A DNA stretch of 64,000 nucleotides, from the NCBI RefSeq assembly GCF_033568475.1, contig NC_133120.1:57213499-57277498 (forward strand), written 5' to 3'. The stretch comes from Henckelia pumila. Lineage: Eukaryota > Streptophyta > Magnoliopsida > Lamiales > Gesneriaceae. Both the position numbers and the translations under genes were made by a program. The notes under the pieces are model-generated. The model did not search any database. It was not told where the DNA came from and worked only from the letters and a program-made list of their open reading frames with translations. The first letter of the stretch is position 1; each line of letters begins with the position of its first letter. Positions 1 through 10,600 of the stretch are shown piece after piece.

Positions 1-1126
1 GGTTTCTTAGTAGCACATGCGATGTCACTATTTGATCTTCAAGATGTATTGCATAGTTATCGAATCTCGAACGACTCTCGATATACCAATGGTTGTTGAT
101 TCGATCGGGATATATGGATGAAGGGACCGTACTGTATGCTAACCAAAATCTATTGGTTCTTGTAGGCACTATCAGTGATACCTAGGGAATCATGGGGCGA
201 TGTTGCTAGGAGCTCTTACCATGATTCGATGGGCAAGTCGAAAATTGTTGTTCCGAGTCACAAGGAGTTGTGAGCCCATGGCTAGCTGTATCCCTGAACC
301 ATTGAGGGTCACACAGTGTAATGGATTTTTAATCCCCGTTGAGATAGTTAAATTTAAAGAGTTAAATTTAATGAACAAAGAAGTTGGACTTCTTAATTAT
401 GAGTAGAGGAGTAAGATTTCCTAAAATGACAGAGGGATGGACATTTTTGGAAACCACTGAATTCGGATTCAGAAAAATTTATCTTGACTTTAAAAGGTGC
501 AGAAATGGTTTCTGTGCACATTGGTTAAATCGATTTATCAATCGGAGTCACGATGAATTTTATATTAATTTCTGAACATGCGGGCTTTGCTTGTCGGGCT
601 TGAACTTATGACTAATGGGCCCTAAGCTGTTAGTGGCCTACATTATAAATAAGTTATTGCAGTATAGAAATTGCACACAATAGGTCACAAAATTTTCGAA
701 AAACCCTAGTATTTTTCCTCTGAAGTGGCCGCCCCCTTTTCCCCTCTGCTCGGTAAAATCCAGTCTGTGAATTTTGAATTACAGTCTGGTTTAACGGATC
801 AAATTCGTTAATCTCTTCGTAGAAACTTCTGATAGATTTTCTAGTGCAATCTATCAGAGGGATTAAATATCCGTTCGTGGACCTGATTGAAGAATAGTTC
901 GTCCATCAGTTCCAGGGATATACAACAACAGCAGAGCAATCTGTTGGTGTCCAAATTCTCGATTCGAGATTGAAGGTAAAAATTTATAATTGTTATTTAA
1001 TTTTTACACACACAATTTAATCGTAAGGTTTTGATACCCACTATGGAATCGTTCCATATAAAATTTTTAAACTTTCGCTGCACCGGGTATCAATCTTGAT
1101 TGATCTGATCGCCGCGTTCTCCAACA
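1..1126 (+). mobile_element. Copia LTR, 3' part (window-truncated)
   Basis: From its first base this stretch aligns with the LTRs at 3731-5595 and 11568-13432, entering about 720 bp inside the LTR and ending at the same terminus (CCAACA at 1121-1126). Scattered substitutions and small indels separate it from those two LTRs, so it is an older copy of the same Copia family in the same orientation. No primer-binding site follows; the next bases are Gypsy gag sequence, so this is a 3' LTR or a solo LTR inserted into that Gypsy element. The other end lies outside the window and the target duplication cannot be checked. Confidence 0.85.
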
Positions 1127-2545
1127 CCTGCACCTCCAGTGAATCAATCGAATGCTCAAGCTTACAGGCCACCATATCATCCATAGCCACAGCGTCCTCA
1201 AATTCCAACGCCTGGTGAGTTTCTAGAAAATATAGTTAAGGATCTTGCAACTACTTTGAATTTTCAATAGGAAACTCGAGCAAGCATCCAAAACTTGAAC
1301 ACTCAAGTGGGGTCAGTTGGCAACTGCAATCATTAAGTTGGAGGCACAAAATTGTAGCAGTCTGCCATCACAGACAGTGGTGAATCCAAAGGAGAATGTG
1401 TGTGCAATCACTTTGAGGAGTGGAAGAGAGTTGAAGGTCCATGAAGAGGCGGTACAAACACCCGCAAAGAAGGAAGAGGTGGAGGAATCCAAACTGGATG
1501 AGACAAGTCAGAAATACACACCAAGAGGTAAGTTTCCTCCTCTTTCTGAGTATAATCTTGTTGCCCCTTTTCCCTTAGCGTTGAAACAGTCTACGAAGGA
1601 TGAAGGTATTAAGGGGTTATATGAAACTTTTCGTAGATATGAGGTAAATATTCCACTATTAGATGTTATTAAACAAGTACCTCGCTATGCTAAATTTTTA
1701 AAAGAGTTGTGTACTGTGAAGAGAAAACAAAAATTGAAGGGATGTCAGAGAGTTGAATTGGGAGAACAGGTTTCTGCTGTGATACAAAGAAAAATACCTA
1801 CAAAATGCAAGGATCCAGGTATGTTTTATATTCTTTGTAAGATAGGAGATATTCAGCTTGATACAGCCATGCTAGACTTAGGAGCGTCGATTAATATAAT
1901 GTCATGCCATACTCTGTATATGCTTCCTTAAAACTAGGGCCCTTGAATGAGACTACAATTGTTGTTCAGATGGCTGATAAATCTACTATATTTCCTAGAG
2001 GAGTGATAGAGGATGTTCTTGTGCAAGTTGATAAATTGGTTTTCCCTGCTGATTTTTATGTGCTTGACATGAAAAACAATGATTTGAATAGTCCAATTTT
2101 GCTAGGAAGACCATTTCTGAAAACTTCAAAGTCCATTATAGATGTTAACAATGGCACTCTCACTATGGAGTTTGATGGGGAGATTGTTAAGTTTTATATT
2201 TTTGATACCCTGAGAATTCCTGGTTGTGAAAGTGTTGTTAATAATATTGATGATAATGATCACTTGTCACAAGAGCACAAGATAGTTGTGAATGAGGATA
2301 AGTTGAAGGAAGTTATTGAAAAACCTGTAAAAAATTATACTGCTGAAATTTTTCTTTCTGATTTGCAGGTACCTAAAACTGAGCCAAAACTTCCTCCAGA
2401 TCGAGCAAAAGGAATGCCTAAGGAAAAAGGAAGAAATCGTCCAGAGATGGAGATACCCAAGAAGAGAAAGCATAGAAAGAAAATAACTGCAAAACTGTTC
2501 AGATGGGTGAAGGTGGACAAGGGAACTAGATATGAACCACCTTGA
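1127..2545 (+). pseudogene. Gypsy gag C-terminus and protease, broken
   Basis: Translated pieces read as the C-terminal gag linker and aspartic protease of a plant Ty3/Gypsy element of Athila/Tat type. Recognisable motifs are ITLRSGREL, the protease-like LDLGASINIM (the usual D-S/T-G is DLG here) and ILLGRPFL. The frame is broken by a stop near 1270 and by about 5 extra bases near 1903, where the protease continues in another frame with PYSVYASLKLGPL. The second part ends in a lysine-rich tail and a stop at 2543-2545. No RT, RNase H or integrase follows, so the element is deleted or belongs to a gag-protease-only class. The lineage call comes from motif memory only. Confidence 0.75.
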
Positions 2546-2825
2546 GGAACTGAAGCATGCAGTCGGACCGACGACTGTAAACAGAGGCGCTGCTTGGGAG
2601 GCAACCCAAGGGGAGTATTTTCTTTCATTCTTAGTTTTTATTTTTTTTGTTTTGCATTTTTACTTACATTGGGGACAATGTAAGATTTTAAGTATGGGGG
2701 AGAGGACTTAGCCAGTCATTGATAGCATTAAGCCGTTTTTATGGAAAAAAAATAATTTTTAAGAGCTCATTGTTTATGATGAATTAGACTATTGAAATTC
2801 ACTAGCCCATGATGATATCTAATTG
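2546..2825 (+). other. Non-coding 3' segment of the Gypsy gag-pro element
   Basis: This non-coding stretch follows the gag-protease stop. It contains two short perfect hairpins, CTTGGGAGGCAACCCAAG at 2593-2610 and ACATTGGGGACAATGT at 2666-2681, and the purine-rich string TAAGTATGGGGGAG at about 2689-2702. Hairpins of this form are common just 3' of the coding part of plant Athila/Tat-like Gypsy elements, which supports reading it as the same element. No gene is visible. Confidence 0.55.
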
Positions 2826-3551
2826 ATGATGACATGCATCCTTTTGAAAATAGATGATTTTTCTTTCAATACATTCATCTGCAATGCGTTGATTCATATG
2901 TATGCAAAATGTGGTGATCTCGTGTCCTCACAAAAAGTTTTTGATGGTATATGTTGTAAGGATGTGATCTCATGGAACACAATCATTATGGCTTATGCAA
3001 TCCATGGGTTTGGAGCAAACTCCATTAGGTTGTTTACAGAAATGACGAAAGACGGCTACGACAAACCCAATGGAAGCACCTTTGTTTCTCTGTTAACAGC
3101 TTGTAGCATCGGTGGAAATGTGAATGAAGGCCAGAGGTATTTTGATTTAATGAAGAGAGATTATGAAATTGATCCTGGAATAGAGCATTACGGGTGTGTT
3201 CTTGATCTCCTTGGTCGTAAGGGTGATCTTGATCTTGCTAAGCGTTTTATTGATGAAATGCCCTTGCAACCAACACCCCGGATTTGGGGATCTCTATTGT
3301 CTGCAAGCAGACACCATCGAAACATTGAGATGGCTGAGCTATGTGCTGAGCACATACTGTCTTTGGACAACAATAATACCGGATGCTATGTCTTGCTTTC
3401 GAATATGTATGCTGACGTTGGAAAATGGGATGATGCCGAACGTGTTAGATGTTTGATGGAGAAACAAGGACTGGAGAAAACCATCGGACGCAGCACAGTG
3501 GAGTGCCATGCTAAGGCTTACGTGTTCACGAATCGTCTTGTTTGTGGCTAA
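2826..3551 (+). pseudogene. Pentatricopeptide repeat (PPR) protein fragment, PLS class with E motif
   Basis: The open frame gives 241 residues from the ATG at 2826. It contains the end of one PPR unit ([12 protein letters not shown]), a following unit ([16 protein letters not shown]), then [32 protein letters not shown], and an E-type tail ([22 protein letters not shown]). PLS-class PPR proteins bind organellar RNA and serve in editing and processing; members usually run to 500-900 residues, so the N-terminal repeats are missing. The E region ends with an altered [10 protein letters not shown] and no DYW domain. Stops close all frames upstream, where Gypsy non-coding sequence begins. The frame is uninterrupted, so the copy is recent or selected, but without its 5' part it is best called a fragment. 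It may have been captured by the Gypsy element around it. Confidence 0.8.
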
Positions 3552-3730
3552 GTATGCGGATAAAATGGGGTTAAAAATTTGAAAATTTTTGAAATAACAA
3601 TTTCATCTGGGCTTGGAATGTGAATGAAATTCTATTCACTATTTCATAGCTAAGTATGCGGACCTAATGGGATTTTAGTTCCATCCAAGCTATAGACGAG
3701 GGGATTGAAATTCGAATCCTATCTAGTTAT
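3552..3730. other. Flank between PPR fragment and Copia insertion
   Basis: Non-coding. The phrase GGCTAAGTATGCGGA at the PPR stop recurs about 100 bp downstream (near 3650) as AGCTAAGTATGCGGA, a small local duplication. The last five bases, GTTAT (3726-3730), are the 5' target duplication of the Copia element. Confidence 0.5.
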
Positions 3731-5595
3731 TGTAAGAGTGGGTGCCCAGTGAGCCAACTGTGTGGCTATGGGCTTTGTTGACTCTTTGTATAAACAATCT
3801 TTTGTTTAATATTATTTACACTTTTATGGCAATGACTTTATATTACTTCATATTGTTATATTGTGATATACTATTGTTGTTTTGATAAAGACCTTGAATA
3901 TACTATAGTGTATGTAAGATGTGGTAGAACATGGAGATGTCTATCATGAAATACATCTTATAGTCACTGTATATTCTAAAATCGTTCCTAGTCGATTGAG
4001 CCGTCCGATAATAAGGATAAGGATCGCTCGAGTTTGAGACTAGCATTTGCGATGCGGAGTACCACGTTTCATTGGTAGGGAACATGGAGATGTTCGAAGC
4101 ATGCAAATGGATATTCATAGGATGAATAGTCGAACTACCCTATCCGGACTTTCCAAGTGGTTATCACTTATCGAGTGGATAAAGTCCGCGGTTTTGGTTG
4201 TACACCATTAGTCCTTACGACTTGAAACATCATGGAGACTCTATATGCTAGTACTGTGCTTTGACTCGTTTACCGACTCTGAGGGGGTCATCAGGTGTCG
4301 AGATTGGGTACAGTTACGACACATATAGGAGTCAATGCATTGTTGTCAAGGATTCACCACATACTTGCGAGTATGGATATCCTATGCGATCTGAGGAGAT
4401 ATTAGTGTGACAAATCTCTGGCCAGAGTACTTGATGTGATTTAAGAAATGGTTTCTTAGTAGCACATGCGATGTCACTAATTTGATCTTCAAGATGTATT
4501 GCATAGTTATCGAATCTTGAGCGACTCTCGATATACCAATGGTTGTTGATTCGATCGGGATATATGGATGAAGGGACCGTACTGTACGTTAACCAAAATC
4601 TACTGGTTCTTGTAGGCACTATCAGTGATACCTAGGGAATCATGGGGCGATGTTGCTAGGCGCTTTACCATGATTCGTTGGGCAAGTCGGAAAGTGTTGT
4701 TCCGAGTCACAAGGAGTTGTGAGCCCACGGCTAGCTGTATCCCTGAACCATTGAGGGTCACACAGTGTAATGGAGTTTTAATCCCCGTTGAGATAGTTAA
4801 ATTTAAAGAGTTAAATTTAATGAACTAAGGAGTTGGACTTCTTAAATAAGAGTAAGGGAGTAGGATTTCCTAAAATGACATAGGGATGGACATTTTTGGA
4901 AATCACTGAATTCGGATTCAGGAAAATTTATTTTGACTTTAAAACGTGCAGAAATGGTTTCTGTGCACATTGGTGAAATCGTTTCATCAATCGGAGTCAC
5001 GATGAATTTTATATTAATTTCTGAACGAGTGGGCTTTGCTTGTCGGGCCCCAGCTTATGACTAATGGGCCCTAAGGTGTTAGTGGCCTGCATTATAAATA
5101 AGTTATTTCAGTACAGAAATTACACACAACAGGTCATAATTTTTGAGAGCTAATTTTCGAAAAACCCTAGCCTCTCTTAAGAATATTTCGGCCGCCCCTC
5201 CCTACCTCTGCCCGAGATTTTCCGGTCTGTGATTTTGAATCGCAGTAAGGAATAACGAATCAAATTCGTGTATTCTCTTCGCAGAAAACTTCTGATAGAT
5301 TTTCTAGTGCAATCTATCAGAGGGATTAAACCTCTGTTCGTGGACCTGATTGAAGGCGTTCATCGGTTCCAGGGAGAGACAACAAGAGCAGAATTGTTCT
5401 GTTGGTGTCCATTAATCTCGTTGCGAGATTTGAGGTAAAATTTATTTAATTGTTATTTAAATTTTACACACACGTAATTCAATCGTTGTATGGTTGATAC
5501 CCACACCATGGAATCGTTCCATGAGAAAATTTTTAAACTTCCGCTGCACCGGGTATCAATCGTAATTGGTCTGGGAACTCGCCAGTTTTCCAACA
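3731..5595 (+). repeat. 5' LTR of the intact Copia element
   Basis: 1865 bp, starting TGTAAGAGTGGGTGCCC and ending TTTTCCAACA. It is indistinguishable by eye from the 3' LTR. Short blocks such as GAGTCAATGCATTG, GAAGGGACCGTACTGTACG and GGAGACTCTATATGCTAGT are shared with the different Copia LTR at 36558-38739, so the two families are related. Small frames inside the LTR are not supported as genes. Confidence 0.95.
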
Positions 5596-5596
5596 G

Positions 5597-5608
5597 TGGT
5601 ATCAGAGC
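5597..5608 (+). promoter_or_regulatory. Primer-binding site (initiator tRNA-Met)
   Basis: TGGTATCAGAGC begins one base after the 5' LTR and matches the usual plant initiator tRNA-Met primer-binding site, where minus-strand cDNA synthesis starts. Confidence 0.93.
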
Positions 5609-5712
5609 CAGGTTGCTCAGATCAATCGATTGAATTAATCAATTGTACAAAATTTTTGAGTCTCGGTTTTTGAAACAAAATAAATATTTTTAATAAAAAA
5701 AAATTTTTTTTT

Positions 5713-6115
5713 CGGGGGGCGAAACCCGGGCAGCGATTGGATCGCTGCCCGGAGGGGGCAGCGATGGTGACCAGGGGCGGCGCACGGCGCCGCCCAAAGG
5801 GGGCGCACGGCGCCGCCCAGGGCGGCGACCGTCGCCGCCCAGGGCGGCGCACGGCGCTGCCCAGGGCAGCGCTGTGCGCTGCCCAGCGCAGCGCTGGGCG
5901 CTGCGCAGGGCAGCGCTCGGCGCTGCCCAGGGCGGCGCTCGACGCCGCCCAGGGGTGGCGCTCAGCGCCGCCCAGGGCGACGCACGGCGCCGCCCAGCGG
6001 CGGCGCCAGGCGCCGCCAGGGCAGCAAGTGTTGCTGCCCTAAGGGGGCAGCCGGGCTGCCCCGGCCCGCGCCCCGGGTGCGGGCCAACCCGGGAGTGTCC
6101 CGGGCGGCCCGCGGG
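5713..6115 (+). repeat. GC-rich palindromic tandem array in the Copia leader
   Basis: About 400 bp of almost pure G+C inside an AT-rich element. It is built from degenerate copies of GGCGCxGCCCAGGGCGGCG and GCGCTGCCCAGGGCAGCGC, each close to self-complementary. It starts abruptly after a T-run and ends at a run of A. Frames run through it on both strands (Ala/Arg/Pro-rich), but low complexity and lack of any domain argue against a protein. Position between primer-binding site and gag suggests RNA structure or replication slippage. Confidence 0.85.
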
Positions 6116-6339
6116 AAAAATTATTATTTTTATTAAAATTAATTTTAATATGTTAAAATTTTATTTTTGGTCCGGTCAAAAATTGTTTTTGATTGGTTCA
6201 CGAGATTTCGGATCGAATTGTTCGAGTCCGTAAATTTTAAAATTGATTTTGGATAAATTTGAATTTTTGGAAAATTTTAATATTTTATCCGTAAATTGAA
6301 TTTTGAAATCAATTATTTTGGTACAATTGATGATAAGAT

Positions 6340-6482
6340 ATGATCTTATGATATATTAGATAAAATATGATTTTATTTGTAAAATTGGATTTTATAGATA
6401 AAATATGATTTTATTTGATATGGAGATAAAATATGATTTTATATGTGAAATGTGATTTTATATATAAAATATGATTTTATCT
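6340..6482 (+). repeat. AT-rich palindromic repeats (ATAAAATATGATTTTAT)
   Basis: At least four perfect or near-perfect copies of the 17-bp palindrome ATAAAATATGATTTTAT plus degenerate variants occur within about 140 bp of the leader. Each copy can fold on itself or pair with its neighbours. Confidence 0.8.
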
Positions 6483-7167
6483 TGTTTAAATTTGAATTGC
6501 CACAGCATGTTATCCAATAAATTAATTTTGAATTAAATGTTATTGGATAAGGATGATCGATTGCCATGACCAATTTTGTAGGTGTATGTTAGGAATTTAC
6601 ATTTTGTCTTTATTGTTGTTGGTTTTATTAATGGGCCTGGTTTATGGCCCGATATGAATGTCATATGTAATAAAAGTGGGCTTGGTTTATAGCCCGTTCC
6701 CACCCCCTAAAAATGTATCCCCTACTTGTCATTGTTATTTATTGTAAATACATTAGATTTAGTGGGAGATCAAGATTTGAAGATGGTGGGCCCAGCAGAC
6801 AATGAAGACTGAAGAAATGTAAATTGGAAGCATATGTAATAGGATTGCATTTGCATACTGCATATTACCTAGGATTGGACTAAGACCCGTGATTGGCAAC
6901 CACGGGTCAATTAGAAATGGAATCGATCATCCTATATAATATGTGATATTATGATTGTATGCATGTTTAGACATAAATTGCGTGAATCCGGCAATGCATG
7001 CAATAAATTAAATATGATGAGACAAATATTTTTATAAATAAAATCCCTCATTTTAAATATGATTTAAAATTTATATCAAGATAAATAAAGGAAATTTAAA
7101 TATTGTTTAAATGTTCCTACCTTCCATCAACGATCAATGTATGTGATGCTACCCGCGGATACGGTCC

Positions 7168-7448
7168 GGCTCATATTATTGGGGGGGCCCGTCCGTCGGA
7201 AAGCTGTACATTGGATCGACAAATGTTGTAAGTTGGGTGGAACTCCCATGGGATCGGCTCATATTATTGGGGGATCCACATGGCGACCGTCCATCACAAC
7301 TTAATATTGATGGGTCATCTTGACATGTCACTTTAAACGGCGTCATATTATTGGGCCCTTATTGGACATGAGGTAAATACATGGGGGTTGCTTTTGAAGC
7401 AATTGGGCTCTACCTTTTGAGAATTATGGTTGGCTGATATTATTCGGG
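7168..7448 (+). repeat. Four spaced copies of a GGCTCATATTATTGGG motif before gag
   Basis: The motif occurs near 7168, 7256, 7340 and 7432 (the last as GGCTGATATTATTCGGG), 84-92 bp apart, with short G- or C-rich flanks. The sequence between copies is much less alike. It ends about 190 bp before the gag start codon. Possible roles are packaging, translation or splicing of the genomic RNA; none is shown by the sequence. Confidence 0.7.
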
Positions 7449-7638
7449 ACCATAAGTTTGTCAATTGGACTCCATGTTCTCACTATGGAAAAAGTTTCCC
7501 GTTTTCACTAGAGGGTGGTGAAATCGTTAAAATAGTGGGAGTGAGATTCATAAAATTAAATTCGCCTATTTTATGTCTTAGTAAATTGTTAAACAATCAT
7601 TGATATATGTCTGTTTTTCCTTTTCAGTATTTCATACA

Positions 7639-10600
7639 ATGAATTCGCGAAATCCTTTATTCTCGATCCTCGAACAAAACAAGCTGACTGGCGCCAACTA
7701 TACGGAATGGTTCCGGAAGTTGAAGATTGTCTTAACTTCGGAGAAAATGCTCTACGTGTTAGAGAAAGCACCTCCGAAGGAAGCACCAGCTGACATAAGT
7801 CCGGAGGAATTGGCCAAACTTGATGCATGGTGTGACCATGACATCAAGACCAAATGCTATATGCAAGCCTCGATGTCTGATGAACTCCAGAGGCGATTTG
7901 AGGACACGGTGAATGCTGCTGACATTCACACGCAACTCAAGGAACTTTTTGGGGCTCAGTCGAGGGCTGAAAGGTTCTCTACTGTTAAGGAGTTGATGAC
8001 GTGCCGCATGCGTGAAGGGACTTCGGTCCGTGATCATGGGGTACGAGTGATTTGGCTCATACAGAAGTTAGCGACCCTTGATTTGGTGTTGGAGCATGAA
8101 CTCAATGTGGACTTGCTGCTTCTATCTCTTCCTTCTTCATTTGATGGATTCGTGATAAATTTTAATATGAACAAGATAGAGGCCACCCTTGAAGAGATGG
8201 TCAATATGCTCGTTACATATGAATCCACACTTAAGAAGGATAAGCCAGCTTTCTTGGTGGGCTCCTCATCTTCTGCTAAGAAGGGGCCAAGTATGAAGGG
8301 CAAGAAACGTTCTGCCCCACCCAAGAAAGTGGAACCCGAGAAGAAGCAAAAGACAAAGGCTTCAAACGATGGAAAATCCAAGGATGTTTGCCATTACTGC
8401 AAGAAGCCGGGTCATTGGAAGCGCAACTGCAAGGAGTATCTTGGGCAGTTAGGAACTGCAAAGGGTATGTTCTATATCGAAATAAACATGTCACTTAATA
8501 CAACTTCTTGGGTATTGGATACCGGATGTGGATCTCACATTTGCAATGATTTGCAGGTGATGACAAGAAGTCGCAGGCTTAGAATGGGTGAGACCCAGCT
8601 GAGGCTCGGGAATGGTTCCAGAGTTGAAGCTACGGCCATTGGAGATGTTTGTTTGATTTTGCAGAATGGTTTTAAATTATTGTTGAGAGATGTTTTATTT
8701 GTGCCAGATTTAATTAAAAACATTATTTCTATTTCTATGCTTGATAGAGATGGTTATTCTTGTAATTTTGTGAATGGGATTTGCAGCATTTACAAGAATG
8801 AATGTTTAATTGGAAATGGACAACTTGAAAACGATCTATACAATTTAAAACTAAAAGACGTTCCAGTAAATTGTATTGACAAACCGGCGACAACAAACAA
8901 AAGGAAAATCGATAGTCAAAACCCGGCAAACCTTTGGCACGCTAGACTAGGTCATATTTCCTCAAGGAGGATGAACAAGCTAGTGGGAGAGGGCATGTTT
9001 GATATGTCTGATATTAACTCTCTACCTACTTGTGAATCCTGCCTAAAAGGGAAAATGACTAAATCTCCTTTTAAGGGGAAGCCTGAACGTAGTCAAAATC
9101 TGTTGGATTTGATCCATTCAGATGTTTGTGGTCCATTTGGAGTAGGGACTCAACATGGCCACACCTACTTCATTACCTTTACTGATGATTATTCTAGGTA
9201 TGGGTATTTATATTTAATGAAATATAAGTCTGAAGCATTTGAAAAGTTCAAAGAATTCAAGGCTGAAGTAGAAAACAAGCTAGGTAAAAGTATTAAAGCA
9301 CTTCGATCGGATCGAGGTGGAGAATACTTGAGTACCGAGTTTTTGGACTATCTAAAAGAGAATGGGATTCTCTCTCAGTGGACTCCTCCTATGACACCAC
9401 AGCTTAATGGTGTATCGGAGCGTCGTAATCGAACTTTGTTGGACATGGTTCGATCCATGATGAGCTTCACTGAGCTTCCACCTTCGTTTTGGGGCTATGC
9501 GCTTGAAACGGCGGTATTGTTGTTGAATAACGTCCACACTAAAGCAGTGGACAAAACACCATACGAGTTATGGAATGGCAAAGCTCCTAAGTATTCGTAC
9601 TTGAGGATTTGGGGATGTCCTGCTTACGTGAAGCGGACAGTGGGAGATAAGTTGGATAGTCGATCCAGCTTGTGTTATTTTGTGGGGTATCCGAAGAATT
9701 CAATCGGATATTATTTCTATTATCCTGCTGAAACAAAGGTGTTTGTTTCACGGAATGCCACCTTCTTGGAGAAGGAGTTCTTATTGGATAAGAAAGGCGA
9801 GATGATGGAACTCGAAGAAGTTCGAGAAGAACCCGAAATACAAAATAACGATCCCACACCTCAGGAACCATTGCTGGACACGCCTGCACCTAGAAGATCC
9901 GAAAGGACTTCTAGACCTCCAGTTCGATATGGTCTTCTTCTTGAAGAGGGTCAAGATGAACCCGACATTGGATGTGATCCAAGAAGCTTCAAGGAAGCAA
10001 TTTCTGATGCGGATTCGAATTTATGGCTTGAAGCTATGCAGTCAGAATTGGATTCGATGCATACTAACCAAGTCTGGTCTTTAGTGGATCCTCCCGATGG
10101 AATTGTTCCAATAGGGTGTAAATGGATCTACAAAAGAAAGCTTGGACCTGATGGTAAGGTATTGACCTACAAGGCGCGATTGGTGGCTAAAGGTTATACT
10201 CAAAGGCAAGGAGTTGACTATGACGAAACCTTTTCACCAGTTGCAATGTTCAAGTCCATAAGAATCCTTATTGCCATAGCTGCATGGTATGACTATGAGA
10301 TATGGCAAATGGATGTGAAGACTGCTTTTCTTAATGGAGACATTAAGGAAGAAATCTATATGAAGCAGCCTGAGGGGTTCACATCCATGGGAAGCGAGCA
10401 TAAGGTATGCAAGCTTCAGAGATCAATTTATGGTCTAAAACAAGAATCAAGAAGTTGGAACCAGAAATTTGATGAAACAATAAAAGATTTTGGTTTCATC
10501 AAGAACCCGGAGGAACCGTGCGTGTACAAGAAAGTAGTTAAGGATGCTGTGACATTCTTAGTACTTTATGTTGATGACATCCTACTCATTGGGAATGATG

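Noticed and set aside
3903..4118. Small frames repeated in both Copia LTRs (also 4332-4619, 4625-4828)
   Set aside because: They are duplicated only because the LTRs are identical; the diverged LTR at the window start does not add evidence for coding.
5737..6233. Two Ala/Arg/Pro-rich open frames in the Copia leader
   Set aside because: They arise from the GC palindrome array, which is open in several frames on both strands, and show no domain.
7600..7638. Upstream TTG start for the Copia polyprotein
   Set aside because: Not an ATG; the ATG at 7639 begins a typical Copia gag and lies just after a possible splice acceptor.
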